Assembly (NCBI GenBank): GCA_019155185.1
Contig: CM032815.1
Span: 8,007,001-8,071,000 of the forward strand
Direction: 5' to 3'
Source: Beaufortia kweichowensis
Lineage: Eukaryota > Chordata > Actinopteri > Cypriniformes > Gastromyzontidae
Length of the DNA stretch: 64,000 nucleotides
The notes below the pieces were generated by a model. The model was not told the DNA's origin. It ran no database searches and saw nothing but the letters and a program-made list of their open reading frames with translations. The translations under genes and the position numbers were made by a program. Shown here piece by piece: positions 53,101 to 63,974 of the stretch. The number at the start of each line of letters is the position of its first letter. Positions within the stretch are counted from its first letter, which is position 1.

Positions 53101-53835
53101 AAATACTTCAGTGACCCTAAACTGTTCAATGCAGTGTGCATATTTTCTTTAAAAATCTAGGTTTCAATGCAAAGGCAAATTTGCAGTGGATAAAAACAAA
53201 TGAGCACAGTTGAATTAATATTAACATTTAATTATTATAATATTGAAAATAATAACTGTTGTATCTTTTAGCTCTTGTTACTAATACATAAAAACGTACC
53301 TTGTAAAAGTATTAAAGATTTGCATTAAAAATAAATGTTTGCTGAATGTTTTATATCTATAAATAAACTGTGACACATTTAACCTTTCATTTCTGTAATA
53401 ACCCTTACGAAGATTAACAATGTTTGTTTACAGTAACCATAATTTTGCTGTGGTGTCTGTAGTAAAACATAGTAACCACAAGTTTATAATGGTCTTACTA
53501 CAAAAACTTTTACTATAATATATTTCCTATGTGAAATACATCTACATTTCTCAACTCAAGCCCATCGATTGTTTATCAAATAACAACATAAAAAATACAG
53601 TCGATCCGATTTATTAGCTAATGCAAAGAACATGATACACTTTATATACAGCGATATTCTGTGATCATATATTTCAATACAGAACTTTAAAAAAATACAA
53701 ACTGTAAACATCGAAATAAGTTCACGTGAAGAATTATTATGCAACAGCGAAAAAAAATGAATCGCGATCAAGTTAAAAGTTTCTTACCAATTTCGTGGCT
53801 CTATAAGCTCCCGGTCCGATCATTTTACCGGCCAT
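50127..53835 (-). CDS. depdc1b: DEP domain-containing protein 1B, complete coding sequence in 11 exons
   Basis: Exons (5' to 3'): 53835-53788, 53047-52782, 52481-52343, 52258-52131, 52049-51919, 51846-51799, 51542-51402, 51163-50997, 50850-50674, 50582-50391, 50291-50127. All junctions are GT-AG, phases agree, and the sum is 1602 bases (533 residues; human protein 529). Residues about 17-105 form the DEP domain ([41 protein letters not shown]). Residues about 190-400 are the RhoGAP-like domain ([18 protein letters not shown] segment, [26 protein letters not shown]). The C-terminus KKPFQPFQR distinguishes DEPDC1B from DEPDC1A. DEPDC1B is a mitosis-linked membrane-associated regulator of Rho signalling and adhesion; the family's RhoGAP domain is reported to lack the catalytic arginine finger. 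A second in-frame ATG lies four codons in (MIGPG). It follows elovl7 closely on the same strand. Confidence 0.96.
52535..52727. mobile_element. Short Tc1/mariner-like MITE in a depdc1b intron
   Basis: ACATACACCACCGGTCAC at 52535 onward is mirrored by GACTGGTGGTGTATGT ending at 52727. With TA as target (52537-52538 and 52723-52724) the element is 184 bp, inside the intron between coding exons 2 and 3. The inner terminus GGTCACAAACTTT/AAACTTTTGACTGG resembles the CCAGTCAAA end of the larger element at 45898-46325. No coding capacity. Confidence 0.65.
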
Positions 53836-54020
53836 TTGTAATCATAAAATCTAAATATTTTAATTACTTTTCCATGTAATGTTTTATCTCTACAAACATC
53901 TCTGAACCAGTTGCTGCACTTTTGAAAACCCACACGTTTCTGCCAACAATGTGATTGGCACACGAAACAAACCACGTGACGCTGACGCCGCCCAGGTGCA
54001 TTATGGGATTTGAAGTGCAA
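53836..54020 (-). promoter_or_regulatory. depdc1b promoter region
   Basis: Upstream of the ATG, reading on the minus strand, lie an inverse CCAAT box (ATTGG on plus at 53954-53958), an E-box CACGTG at about 53973-53978, and ACTTCAAATCCCATAATGCA (54016-53997), which resembles the ZNF143/STAF site found in many bidirectional and housekeeping promoters. A TTTGAA word at 53921-53926 could be a cell-cycle homology region, though it is inverted relative to transcription. A CCAAT box upstream of such a word would fit a gene peaking in G2/M. The transcription start is not defined. Confidence 0.45.
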
Positions 54021-54084
54021 TTCCAGTTGAAAGTCAAAAGGAGAAGAAAAGGTCATGGGAATGAAAACACAGCAAAACCAAACA

Positions 54085-54835
54085 GATAACGGAAAATAAT
54101 TTATTTTGTTTCGTTATAAAACAATTAGTTTCTTTTTCACAAAATGTTAAACGTTTAAAAGACATTGAATAATCCTGGCATCAAAGTCTTGCTGTTTCTT
54201 TGCTCAAATCAGTCTTGAATCATAAAAAGCATAACAGCGAATGGGATCAGAAAACATTCAGTTTTTTTTTTAAAAGTCATTAAGAAAAACAACATTAAAT
54301 ACACACAAAATAAATAGTCAAAAGCAGTTGGACAGCATAAATCATTCATAAAAATAACTTTAGATGACATCACTTCTGCATGCTGTAAACATTCAGGTTC
54401 GAGCACGAGGTAAATCCGTCTCCTCAAGAGTCAAGGGGCCTCAGGATCATTCAGTTACAACTAAAACACAACCGTCAAAAACCCTTTCAACAACTAACAT
54501 CAAAGTCACCATTGCTCTCATAACCTTATTTTAGATTTAGCCGGCAGGTCAATCATATTACAAAGCTGAGAATGTAATTATTTACAGGTGAAGCATGAGG
54601 GGGCTTTAAAATAAAACATAGTACATCCACCCCATACTTAATTTCATAGCCTTAAGTGAATATAACAACTGAATACAGCATCTTTAGTGAAACACCACTG
54701 TGCACGTTTGGAAATATTAAATCCTGTGATTTAAAGGTGTGTATTCCACAATAGTTTTAACATAAAACAGGGGAGTGGAACCTCAAACATACTGAAATAA
54801 AAGGGAAGAAGTCGCACTTATAGCTTGATGGAAAA
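54085..54835 (-). other. elovl7 3' untranslated region
   Basis: From the elovl7 stop codon the minus strand runs about 750 bases to an AATAAA signal (TTTATT on plus at 54100-54105). There is no competing gene in it, and the open frames are short. The end point is inferred from the poly(A) signal only. Confidence 0.5.
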
Positions 54836-56415
54836 TTACTCAGACTTTTTGTGAAGGTAATTTCCGTTCTGATGCCCGGTTTCTTTCTTGAGCATTTTGG
54901 GAAGCCTCTTGCCTTTGGTGTAGGCATGATAGTAGAAGTTGAGGAACAAGATTAGAAAGATCAGCCCGTACAGACCGATGACGTACAGGAACACTGGAAA
55001 CTGGTAAGGACAATCTTTCATGAAGAAGAACTGGCCAATGTGAGCGGTCACCAGCACAAACTGAACCTGAAAAACCGAGAAGCAAGGTTGAGTTAAAAAC
55101 AGTTTGACGTTTAACCACGTTTGAGAAAACACAGAAGGATGGGTAGTTATGTTAGTAAAAGGCTTACATACCAGCTGGATGGTGGTCATATACTTTTTCC
55201 ACCAGAGGTACTTCTGGTAGGCTGGTCCCAGTGCGGAGAGAGCGTAGTATGTGTACATGACGACATGAACGACACAGTTGAGAAGGGCATGAAAAGTTCC
55301 CAGACCACCTGAAGGAGAAACAGATTACATTAGTATTCCACTCACATGGCAAATGTAACTTATTCTCCAGGATTTCTCCAGGTCTTGTCATTCCTTAAAT
55401 AATAGGGTCAACTACTTGCATCAGTGTCATTCCAAACCTGTCATTCCTGGAGCGTGATAGCGGCACAACATTCCATACAGGTTTAGAATGACATGAATGA
55501 AGCAGAATTTACTTCTTTGAAGTTACGCAACACTGTACCTGCTGCAAATTTGACTCCAAACCACCATGTGAAGGGCATGATGGAGTGATGATAGACATGC
55601 AGGAAAGATACTTGGCTGTTCTTCTTCCTCAGGACAAAGAAAATCTAAAAAGACAAGCACAAAAACAGTTTAGCACTTACATGTCCATTACAAAAACGAA
55701 CCATTTGTTTTTGTTAAGAGAAAACCTAACTTACAGTGTCCAGCATCTCAATGAATTTGGAGAAATAGTACAGCCAGCACGTCCACGCCATCTACAGAAA
55801 CAAGACGGTAAAGGAAACGCATGAGTTACACGTCATCAAGAACAAACGCTCCATCAGCAGAAGAATGTTCTTCATTCACATACCCTGAGAGCCTGAGGAG
55901 AACTTGAATAATCCACGATGTCACACCCATAGGTGTATCCGTTCGCCCAACCAGACATGAGAAACTGCAAACGATGAAAAGGAAAAAGATGTTTTGTTAA
56001 ACACCCACAGACAGCTGACGATAAAGAGAAAACACCAGAAACGCACAATGATAATAGAAACGGAAATGACTAACCTCGTAAATCATGTACACTGAAAATC
56101 CCACAATGCTGAAGTTATAGATGATCATGGGCCGCTTGAGGTCAAAGGGTTTACGGTTCTCCATGAGTCGAGGTCCTAGTGATGTCACAAAGTAGATGTA
56201 GGCAGCAATGATGACAGTTTGAGGTAACGGCGAGGACATCAGGAGCCAGTTCTCTGTCCTTGGATCTGCAAGTGACACATTACTCTAGTTAATCTATAAA
56301 CCAAATAACCAGAACGTCACAGTTACACAGTTCCAGATAACGTAAACTCACCTGCTTCTCTGATCCATTCATCATACAACAGAACTGCTCTCGACGTCAA
56401 CGTGTTGAAAGCCAT
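54836..56415 (-). CDS. elovl7: Very-long-chain fatty acid elongase 7, complete coding sequence in 7 coding exons
   Basis: Coding exons: 56415-56352, 56265-56075, 55964-55884, 55791-55735, 55644-55539, 55308-55172, 55066-54836. All junctions are GT-AG with consistent phases; 867 bases, 288 residues (human 281). ELOVL enzymes are 3-ketoacyl-CoA synthases of the endoplasmic reticulum; ELOVL7 favours C18-C20 saturated acyl-CoAs. Visible ELOVL motifs are KFIEMLDT (124-131), the histidine box HVYHH (147-151) preceded by [21 protein letters not shown] (177-188) and TTIQLVQ (208-214). [13 protein letters not shown] and [16 protein letters not shown] mark it as ELOVL7 rather than ELOVL1. Several hydrophobic segments fit seven membrane spans. 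The C-terminus KKSE is a KKXX-type ER-retrieval signal. The a/b paralogue cannot be decided. Confidence 0.97.
55428..55500. mobile_element. Small cyprinid MITE remnant in an elovl7 intron
   Basis: TCATTCCAAACCTGT and its near-inverse ACAGGTTTAGAATGA bracket about 35 bases, followed by CATGAATGAAGCAGAA. This is the inner part of the same MITE family as the copies at 471-902 and 32083-32285. It is short and degenerate. Confidence 0.45.
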
Positions 56416-56442
56416 GACAGTGAGTTTAGATTGGCTTCTCTT
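56416..56442 (-). other. elovl7 5' untranslated part of the first coding exon
   Basis: An acceptor CTTTTCAG|AAGAGA (exon starts 56442) precedes the ATG by 27 bases, so the start codon is in the second exon of the transcript. This supports a separate untranslated first exon. Confidence 0.7.
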
Positions 56443-56762
56443 CTGAAAAGACACACATGACTTTAATCTTCCATTCAACTCATCCAGTGGTGTGAAACAT
56501 CATAATGTTGAAACAGTTTCCAGTATTGACACCACTCCCAAAACAGACAAATCCATTTGCTCAACACAACCACTCCCAAAACAACTGGAAAGATGAGAAA
56601 CCTCATCAATGTGATTCCAGTAGGTTATTGTATCCTTATCCCAGAATAAAAAGAGAAGCTATCCAAACTAGCATGTGTAATTCTCTCCAGTTTCTCACTA
56701 AACAGTAACTCTATAAATACTCCAGAAGTAAAGTTCTTCCTCTTAAAACGAGAAAGTCAAAC

Positions 56763-56825
56763 CTCTTGGGCCGGTTTTTGTCCTCCTTCACTGCTCTCCC
56801 TCGATCACTGCTTGTCTAGATTTAA
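56763..56825 (-). other. Probable untranslated first exon of elovl7
   Basis: The minus strand has a donor CAAGAG|GTTTGA with the exon ending at 56763. A TATAAG box (56857-56852) would place the start near 56825, giving an exon of about 60 bases. It contains no in-frame start for the elovl7 protein. The donor is weak (GTTTGA), so the exact 3' end is tentative. Confidence 0.5.
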
Positions 56826-56955
56826 CAGCATGAGTCATTTAACCTGCAGCACTTATACACCTGTATCCGCTGGCCCCGCCCACATTTGGTTGTTCCTCCC
56901 CGCGAAACTTCCGGAATTTAGGACGAAACTTCAAGCGCTCGGTCATTGGTGTTGT
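56826..56955 (-). promoter_or_regulatory. elovl7 core promoter
   Basis: Reading toward the gene on the minus strand: CCAATG at 56949-56944, an ETS-type CCGGAAGT near 56914-56907, a GC box GGGCGGGGCCA at 56881-56871, and TATAAG at 56857-56852. Order and spacing fit a compact vertebrate core promoter. An AP-1-like TGACTCA lies just downstream (about 56838-56832). Confidence 0.6.
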
Positions 56956-57018
56956 TATGGCGATAAGTATGAAAATATGAGCGGAACGCTGTACAAATGT
57001 CATCTGATGTTCAGAAGC

Positions 57019-57020
<2 letters not shown>

Positions 57021-57053
<33 letters not shown>
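57021..57053 (+). repeat. GT dinucleotide microsatellite
   Basis: An uninterrupted GT run of 33 bases, about 80 bases upstream of the elovl7 CCAAT box. Confidence 0.95.
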
Positions 57054-57056
<3 letters not shown>

Positions 57057-57059
57057 TAA

Positions 57060-60000
57060 CATAGTGTGTTTGGGGACATATAACGAAACGACATGGAAAA
57101 TAATGGATTATGTGCAAAATGCTGCGTAAAGATGTTTTCAGAGTTCACGAGTAATATCCGGGTTATATTTGACTACAAAATCAACATAAACACTCCCTAA
57201 ACCTTTAAAAGGATTTAAATGATGACGATAAATATTGTTTACAGTGTCATTGTGGTAGTATTTCTTCCACTGACTGATTATGACAAATATTGAGAATATG
57301 AAAAATTATAAATGTAAAACAATATTAAAAAATAAAGATGAGATCTGTTTAATATTTCTCATGGACATCAGTAATGTAAGAAAAATGTAAATGATACAAA
57401 AGAATGATAAAATATGATTTCTTATATTCCGTTTGGATTTTGAGGTGAGCTATTGAGATGGATCTGTGAAGCTGTGTTGATTTCCACTGGGCTGGTTTCA
57501 GTTTCAGGGCTGGTCAACCATCAGTGAAGACAATCAGAGCTCTCAATGAACAGAGAGCTTGTGTTGCTTTCAGATTCATCAGTGCACAATAGCAGAGCTA
57601 TACATCACAGGGTGTGAATAATAAACCAGTGGAAAAAGAAGTGCAGACACAGGTTAATGTGTTTCTTATTAACAAGCACCTGGTTTCATTAGACACTGTT
57701 TATTTTATTTTAAATTTAGACTAAATTAAAAAGTTTTCCTGTAAAGGCTTTGGATTGAAATGTGTATTGTTTTGCATGCTTCATCCACCCGAAATATTCC
57801 ACATGATATAATGGAGTATGACTAAATGGCATTTCCTTTTTTAATAATAAGTTCTTATAACTTCTGTAGTCATGCAGACATATGTTTTGAACCATTTCAA
57901 ACATCATTGAATGTAGTTCATGTATGAATAGTATGATTCTTTTGCATTTATTTAATGCACATATTTAATTTAGACTCATTAATGCATAAAGTTTTTTAGG
58001 AATGAACACATAAACATATTTTTGAAGACGACATTGAGCAAACACTAGTTACATACCCGAGCTATGACGAACCTTATAGATCTGATATGATCTGATTTTT
58101 CAGACTGATAAATTACTTGTTTCACAGTAATACTTACAATAGTTTTTCTGTATAAAGTGTTTTGTCTGGGTCTAGTTTATATAAGCATGTGTAAATGACT
58201 GGAACCCTGAATAAACATATAAGCTTAAAAATAATAAAGGTCTTAAAAATGGTTTTACAGTCTGATGTGATAGAAGAATGTTTTCAAGTTATAGCTATAA
58301 GCAAGTCTATAGCTCTCTTGTCTCCAAAAACCTTAAAACTCAACTGACTGACAACAAATAAACATTTTTGTTTAAATGTATCAATTTGATGGAAAGAAAT
58401 ATTTAGTGTAATCTATGACATTTTTAGATTTATAAATGCTCAAATTCTTCATTATGTAAAGCTCTTCAATAGTTTTTCTGTTTGTCTGTTCACTTCAGAA
58501 ATGACAACAACATGAAAAATGTGATAGAGTAGATAAATTCCATTGTGAAGGACTCGTCTCACTGAAGCGGTGAAACTTGGGTGTTGTTGTTCTTGTCATT
58601 TAGTGAAACCTGCTGATCAAGATCTGTCAGGAATGAACCACAATCATCTAAACATGTTCTTGTTCTGGTCACACATCCTTTAAGAACTTCAGACTATTAC
58701 TGTCTAATATATGAGTGAAAAGCACATTAAGCATCTGTTCTGTTAAATGATGGAATATTTATTTATCTATATGATATAAGAATCATCCCCTGGATTCAGG
58801 ATTGCAGTTACAAACTGGACTGTTATGTTACTTTGAAAACTCTTCAAATTATGAAAAAGGAAATGTTGTTTATTTGTGTACATGAGATGAATTTCTGTAA
58901 TATCTGACATGTAACAGTATATAACAGTGACTGACATGTATAATGGTATTTTTGTAAAGTAATGGTATTCTTCTCAGAAACATAATAACACACCACAACA
59001 CATCCTCCAGCACTTAGTAAAAACACTTGTGCTGGCCTAAAGGAAATAAACTAGAACAATTTTGACATCACAGTTACGTAAAATATGTGAAGACTTTTAC
59101 TGACACATCCAGTTGAGCTGGTGATGTTGAGTACTGAAAGATTTCTGTGACATGATAAACACATCAATACAGATATTATATGCTGTAAATGCCAATGTTT
59201 TATTTCAAATATTCACAGATAGTTGTCGTTTTCAGACAGCGTATCGCTGTACATACTCATATCAGTCATAGCAGTGAGATTTGGGTCAGATAAGATATCA
59301 TGCCATCTTACCACTATTCACAACATTGTAGTAGAAAGGTAGTTTGTACTAAAGCTTCTTTATCTTCAGATCAGAACCAATGCGTATCTCGTCTTTTTGA
59401 CTAAAATGTGGTCTGGATAATAAGCATATTCACTGAGACTTTCTATTGATTAGTAGTTTCAATCCTCAAATGCTATAAATTTTGTCATTTGAAAGGTACT
59501 GTTAATAAAGATGTGTTCTTGTGTAGGCTTGTTCATTTTCACTAGGATTTCTTTCATTTGTATTAGGTTTATTTGTACTAGTTAGTGCTTGTCTATGTTC
59601 ATGTGGCACTCCCATTCTCTCTGTATTAAATTGTAAGGGCATTTTATAAATTATATTGCATATTATAGCTGAAAATAACTACATTTAAGAACAAGTTTAA
59701 AATGTCTGTACATTATGTTATATTTTTTAGTTGAAAATATTTAGCAATGTGTGCAAACAAATAGAAAAAGCAAAAGAAATGTTCTGTAGGTTGAGTTTTT
59801 AGGACTGACAATCTCTCTTACTATTCACTTTCATTCGGTGTTTTTCAATACAAAAACTGAAAGATGACTGAGCTTAGTTGCATAAAAAATATGTTTTATG
59901 TGGGTTTGAAAGAAAAATACTGAGAACATTTTAAATTGATTTTAATTTGTAGTGAAACTTTGCTGTCTTCATATGTCCACTAGGGAGCTCCACACACTAG

Positions 60001-60426
60001 ATATTCCTGATTTCTGGTGTCTGTGTTTGCATGTACTGAACGAGTCTCGCTCCTCCTACAGTCAGTCATTCAGTCAGTCGGTGTTTGGCTTCATTGTAAC
60101 TCAGCATTATTTATGACAGCAGTCTTTTCAATAAGGAATACATTGCTTTCTTCAAGAAACTTCATGATGTGTGGATGAACTATTTTTTTATATTTATTTT
60201 CTTGCTTGATGTGAAGTTGTTAAGCGATGCTTGGTTTATTGTATTATCGCAGTGCAATGAAATACAGAGTTTATAAATATGACGCAACTGCATTTATGGG
60301 GCATTGAAAACGAGATCATTGATTTTTCGTGCATTAATATTACTATAATATTAAAGCTGTTCATCCAATATTACAAATCTCTGTAAATGAATAAGATTGT
60401 TAAGAAATTAACAACAAAAAAGCATC
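57060..60426. other. Divergent intergenic region between elovl7 and ahr
   Basis: elovl7 runs left and ahr runs right, so this region holds both upstream regions. It is AT-rich with no gene recognised; the open frames are short and unsupported. The part nearest ahr (about 59,990-60,426) probably includes the ahr promoter and 5' leader, but I cannot place the start site. CTCF-like words occur at 59977-59991. Confidence 0.55.
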
Positions 60427-63400
60427 ATGCTGTCGAATGGAGGATTATACGCGGTTAAGAAGAGGAAGAGACCTGTTTCCAAAAGGTAGGACTTTTATTA
60501 TGAAATGATCATTTTATTCAAGTTTCATTCCTTAACGTACGCGTTTATGTGCTTAACAACAATTTCAACCGTATATAGGCTGTTGTTTAATGAAATGTGC
60601 ATGTTATTTTTTAAATTGTGTAAATGATGAGTGTAAGTTTATATTTTGTGCATGTTTCTCGCACTGAGCTCTTCTCACGCGATCTCAGGTGAAGGGAGAG
60701 AGGGGGCGGGGCACATGACGACACACACGTGAACGCGCTGTTTGTTTTTTAACGCGTTACAAAGACTTTCCATTTTTGACTCGCTGGCGTGTATGTTAAA
60801 TTAAATGTACTGAATGTGTTCAATTACATCACAAAACCTGCAGTTTCATCAAGCATTTTAATTGATAAGAACAGTTCCGGTGGTAAATGTAAGGTTTGTT
60901 ATCATTTACATAATATAAGTCAAACCATCACACAAACACGCGTGTTGTGGTTTCAGTGCATAACCTGGTTATAAGTATTAATTTATGACTAAATTAATTC
61001 ACTTAACTCAGAATTAAATTTAAATATTTAATCACAACCAACAAGTGTGTTATTATTCAGACTTAAATTTTACATGACCTGAGTTAGTCTTTACCATAGT
61101 GGCCATTACAATAAAACTCTGATAACTTGTCCATCACTAACTGTAGATGATAATATAATGATGATGATGTGAAGTTTTTTCATTTGTGGACTCAGATCTG
61201 AATCTGATAACAGCAGCAGTTCAAACCCATCAAAGCGTCACAGAGAGCGTCTGAACTGTGAGCTGGAGCAGCTGACCACACTTCTGCCCTTCTCAGACGA
61301 GGTCCGAGCTCGACTCGATAAACTCTCTGTGCTCAGACTCAGTGTGGGATATCTCAAGATCAAACACTACTTCACTGGTGAGTTTCATCTGCCTTCATCT
61401 CATGTGTTTGAGTATGAAAATCATCCAAAAAGAGTGTAGAGTAAGAATGAAACATCATTAACATGAATATAATCGCTTTTGATTTCAGTTCATATTAAAA
61501 TGTCAGACTTGCTTGCAGATTTAGTGTCTTGCCTCAGTTTGAGTGAATGTCACTTCATTGAAGTGAGAGATCTCCATTTCGTGTCGAGACAAAACAACGA
61601 GATATTAAAGTGAATGAAGTTGTGAAATGTTTGGCATTTGTGTCTGTTGACATGCATTCATACCTTTCATCTTCTTACATTCTGAGAACACTTTTACCTT
61701 AGCTTGACCTACATATCTGTAATGTCTTTCTTCTGATGGAGGTGAATGTTGGGATTGTACCATAATCAGAAGGATTAAAGTTCATTGACTTTCTTTTAAT
61801 AACTTTAAACGAAGATGTTCACCTTCGTGTGAATGGAAGACACAGGTGGAGTTTAAAGCTTTGATGTTTTTCAGCACATCATATCTTATTCAGACAGAGA
61901 TTGAGTAAATTTTGTGGTTAAGTGATTATGGCCATTATTTTACATGTCCCACTTAATCCTCAAATACTCACAGCACATTACATCAATTTACACCAATTAA
62001 ATAATGTCTCAACATAAAAGATTACCGCTCCACCTTTAAATCAAGCTCATGCGATCTGGAAGCATGGGTGTCTGATGTAAACAAAACCCTGCTTTTTGTT
62101 GTGATAGTAACTCTTTCACTGTGTTATAGTTTAGTCTGTGCTGAAATAACAGAACTTTAATTCTGTCTGTCGTCTCACATCTTAATCTCACATGCTGCAT
62201 GACATGACATGTTATTTTAGTGCAGTCTTTAATCTGTGTGTCAGTGAGTTGATGGGCATTTGAATAAACCCAACCAAGAAAAGAGTGACACTTGAATGCA
62301 GTGATCTGGAAAATGTCAGATGAGTTTTGAAGTGGAGTCTGAAGTTCTGTAAGGACAGTAAAACTCGTCAGACAAGTTATAATAATAATAATCTGTGTGT
62401 TTGAGGAAGTGTTTCTGTTACTCATGTCTCCGTCTGAACAATCAGGCAATTGTATGATTGTTATTTGAGCTGTAAATCTTGCAAATATGATCTGAATGCA
62501 CCAAGTCAAGCACTGATAATAAATGGATTAGGTTTAATAACTAGCAGTATATTTAAGTAGTATTTCTGTCCACATTGTTTATTTTTATGCATTATTTTAC
62601 TGTAACAGTGCAGGACAACTTTCACATTTTTAATTCAAGCACAATTTTAATAAATAGTTTTCTGTTAATGGACAAACTTTTACTCTTGATTGTCCAGCTA
62701 AATGATGAAAAACATGAATGACCTGTTTCTTTAAGAAGAGTAAAATGACACATCATCTGTATATCCCTTTACACCGTCTCTATTGACCACAGGAATTAAA
62801 AGAGAGAGATTCAAGGAGAGGTAGTGTGTTGTTGTTTGGCAGGTAACCATGACATTGACTTCCTGAACCAATGAACCTGTTCTGTTTTGCTTGTATTATG
62901 CGTTTTGTGTGTTTACTCAACACAGTTTTAGAGAATGACATCAACCCAATCCTGCATTTACCCATAAACACACTATTAGTAACGGAAGTTACCAACATTG
63001 ATTATTATGGAAAACTATTCGCATTAAACATTAGACATAATCATGAAATTATGTTGTGGTTAGTAGACAGTGAGATGTTATTAAAGGTCATTATGTATTT
63101 GAAGATTAAAGTTCACACCTTACACAACACAGATCTGTGTATTAATACTTCATGTTTATCTGCCAATTAAAGAGACTTTAGGGCCAAATAAGATGTAAAG
63201 TCTGTTTAATGACTACGTTTGTATCTCTGTACTTTATTTGGTTTCATCTTTTGTTTCGTAGCAAGCGGTTTATAAAACATGCAATTCTTCAAACAGGTTT
63301 CCCAGACACTTTCCTCGTCTGCTATTGGTTGGATGAGCAGATACCTCACACAAATGAATGTCTCACAATGTTTATGAATCAATCAGTCAGTATCGTCTCC

Positions 63401-63974
63401 ATGTGTACAGTTCGTCTAGTTAGTTTGGAAGTTGCTTAACAGAAGCGTTTTTTATTGACACTGTGTGTGTGTGCACAAATAATAACTATAAACATGTGTA
63501 TACATGATGCTTTTATTGTCCATGTGACAAATCCCTAAAGTGGATTATCTTTCCATCAATAAGATTGTCTTTTGCTTGTGTAGTAAGACGGCAAATGTAA
63601 ACTTTTACCCTGGTAGACATCAAGACGGGCGACAGAAATAAAGGTTTAATCATGGGGTCAGATGAGAGTCAGGACCATCAGTCCAGTGAATAGACTTTAA
63701 TGCAGATTACAGTAAGATTATTTGTGTTAAATGTTTTGGGTGTGCTAATGAAGATTACTGAGATGTGCAGGTGTGGAAGATTCCAGAGATATTAAAGTCA
63801 AATACGAATATTTTCATTGAATGTCTTAAAAGTAAAATGGGTTGTATGGTTGTGTGTGTTTCAGCGACATTGAAAAAGAGTTTTAGAGCTGAATCTCTCA
63901 CTGACGCTGGTGACGGTGAGCCGGTGACGTCCACAGATGGTGTTAAAATCTCTGAAGGAGATCTTCTGCTTCAT
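60427..63974 (+). CDS. ahr: Aryl hydrocarbon receptor, first three coding exons (partial, continues past right edge)
   Basis: Exons 60427-60485, 61196-61377 and 63865-63974, with donors AAAAG|GTAGGA, ACTG|GTGAGT and CAT|GTGAGT and acceptors CTCAG and TTTCAG; phases 2, 1 and 0. The 117 residues start [20 protein letters not shown]. Residues about 30-83 are the b[14 protein letters not shown] basic region, LTTLLPF helix 1, [16 protein letters not shown] helix 2. Exon 3 ends ISEGDLLLH, just before PAS-A. AHR is a ligand-activated bHLH-PAS factor that pairs with ARNT at GCGTG elements to induce cyp1 genes. The YAVKKRK start resembles fish AHR1/AHR2 more than AHRR (YAGRKRRKP). The linker SESDNSSSS is acidic/serine-rich instead of the usual lysine/proline-rich one. 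Which paralogue (ahr1, ahr2 or ahr3) is undecided. Confidence 0.93.
60486..61195 (+). other. ahr intron 1
   Basis: Bounded by the donor AAAAG|GTAGGA and the acceptor ACTCAG|ATCTGA. It holds a short GC-rich patch (about 60,665-60,800) with GGGGCGGGGC, a CACGTG E-box (60726-60731) and a GCGTG core (60787-60791). A second GCGTG lies inside the palindrome ACACGCGTGT (60936-60945). These could be intronic regulatory sites. No coding sequence otherwise. Confidence 0.7.
61378..63864 (+). other. ahr intron 2
   Basis: Bounded by ACTG|GTGAGT and GTTTCAG|CGACAT. It is AT-rich. A 157-codon open frame on the opposite strand (62509-62036) has no recognisable domain and no splice context, so I regard it as chance. 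No repeat or RNA gene was recognised. Confidence 0.7.

Noticed and set aside
53425..53525. AGTAACC/GGTTACT-like words resembling another common fish repeat
   Set aside because: Too diverged to define ends or an inverted structure with confidence.
62036..62509. 157-codon minus frame in ahr intron 2
   Set aside because: No domain, no start context of note and no splice sites; a chance frame in an intron is more likely.
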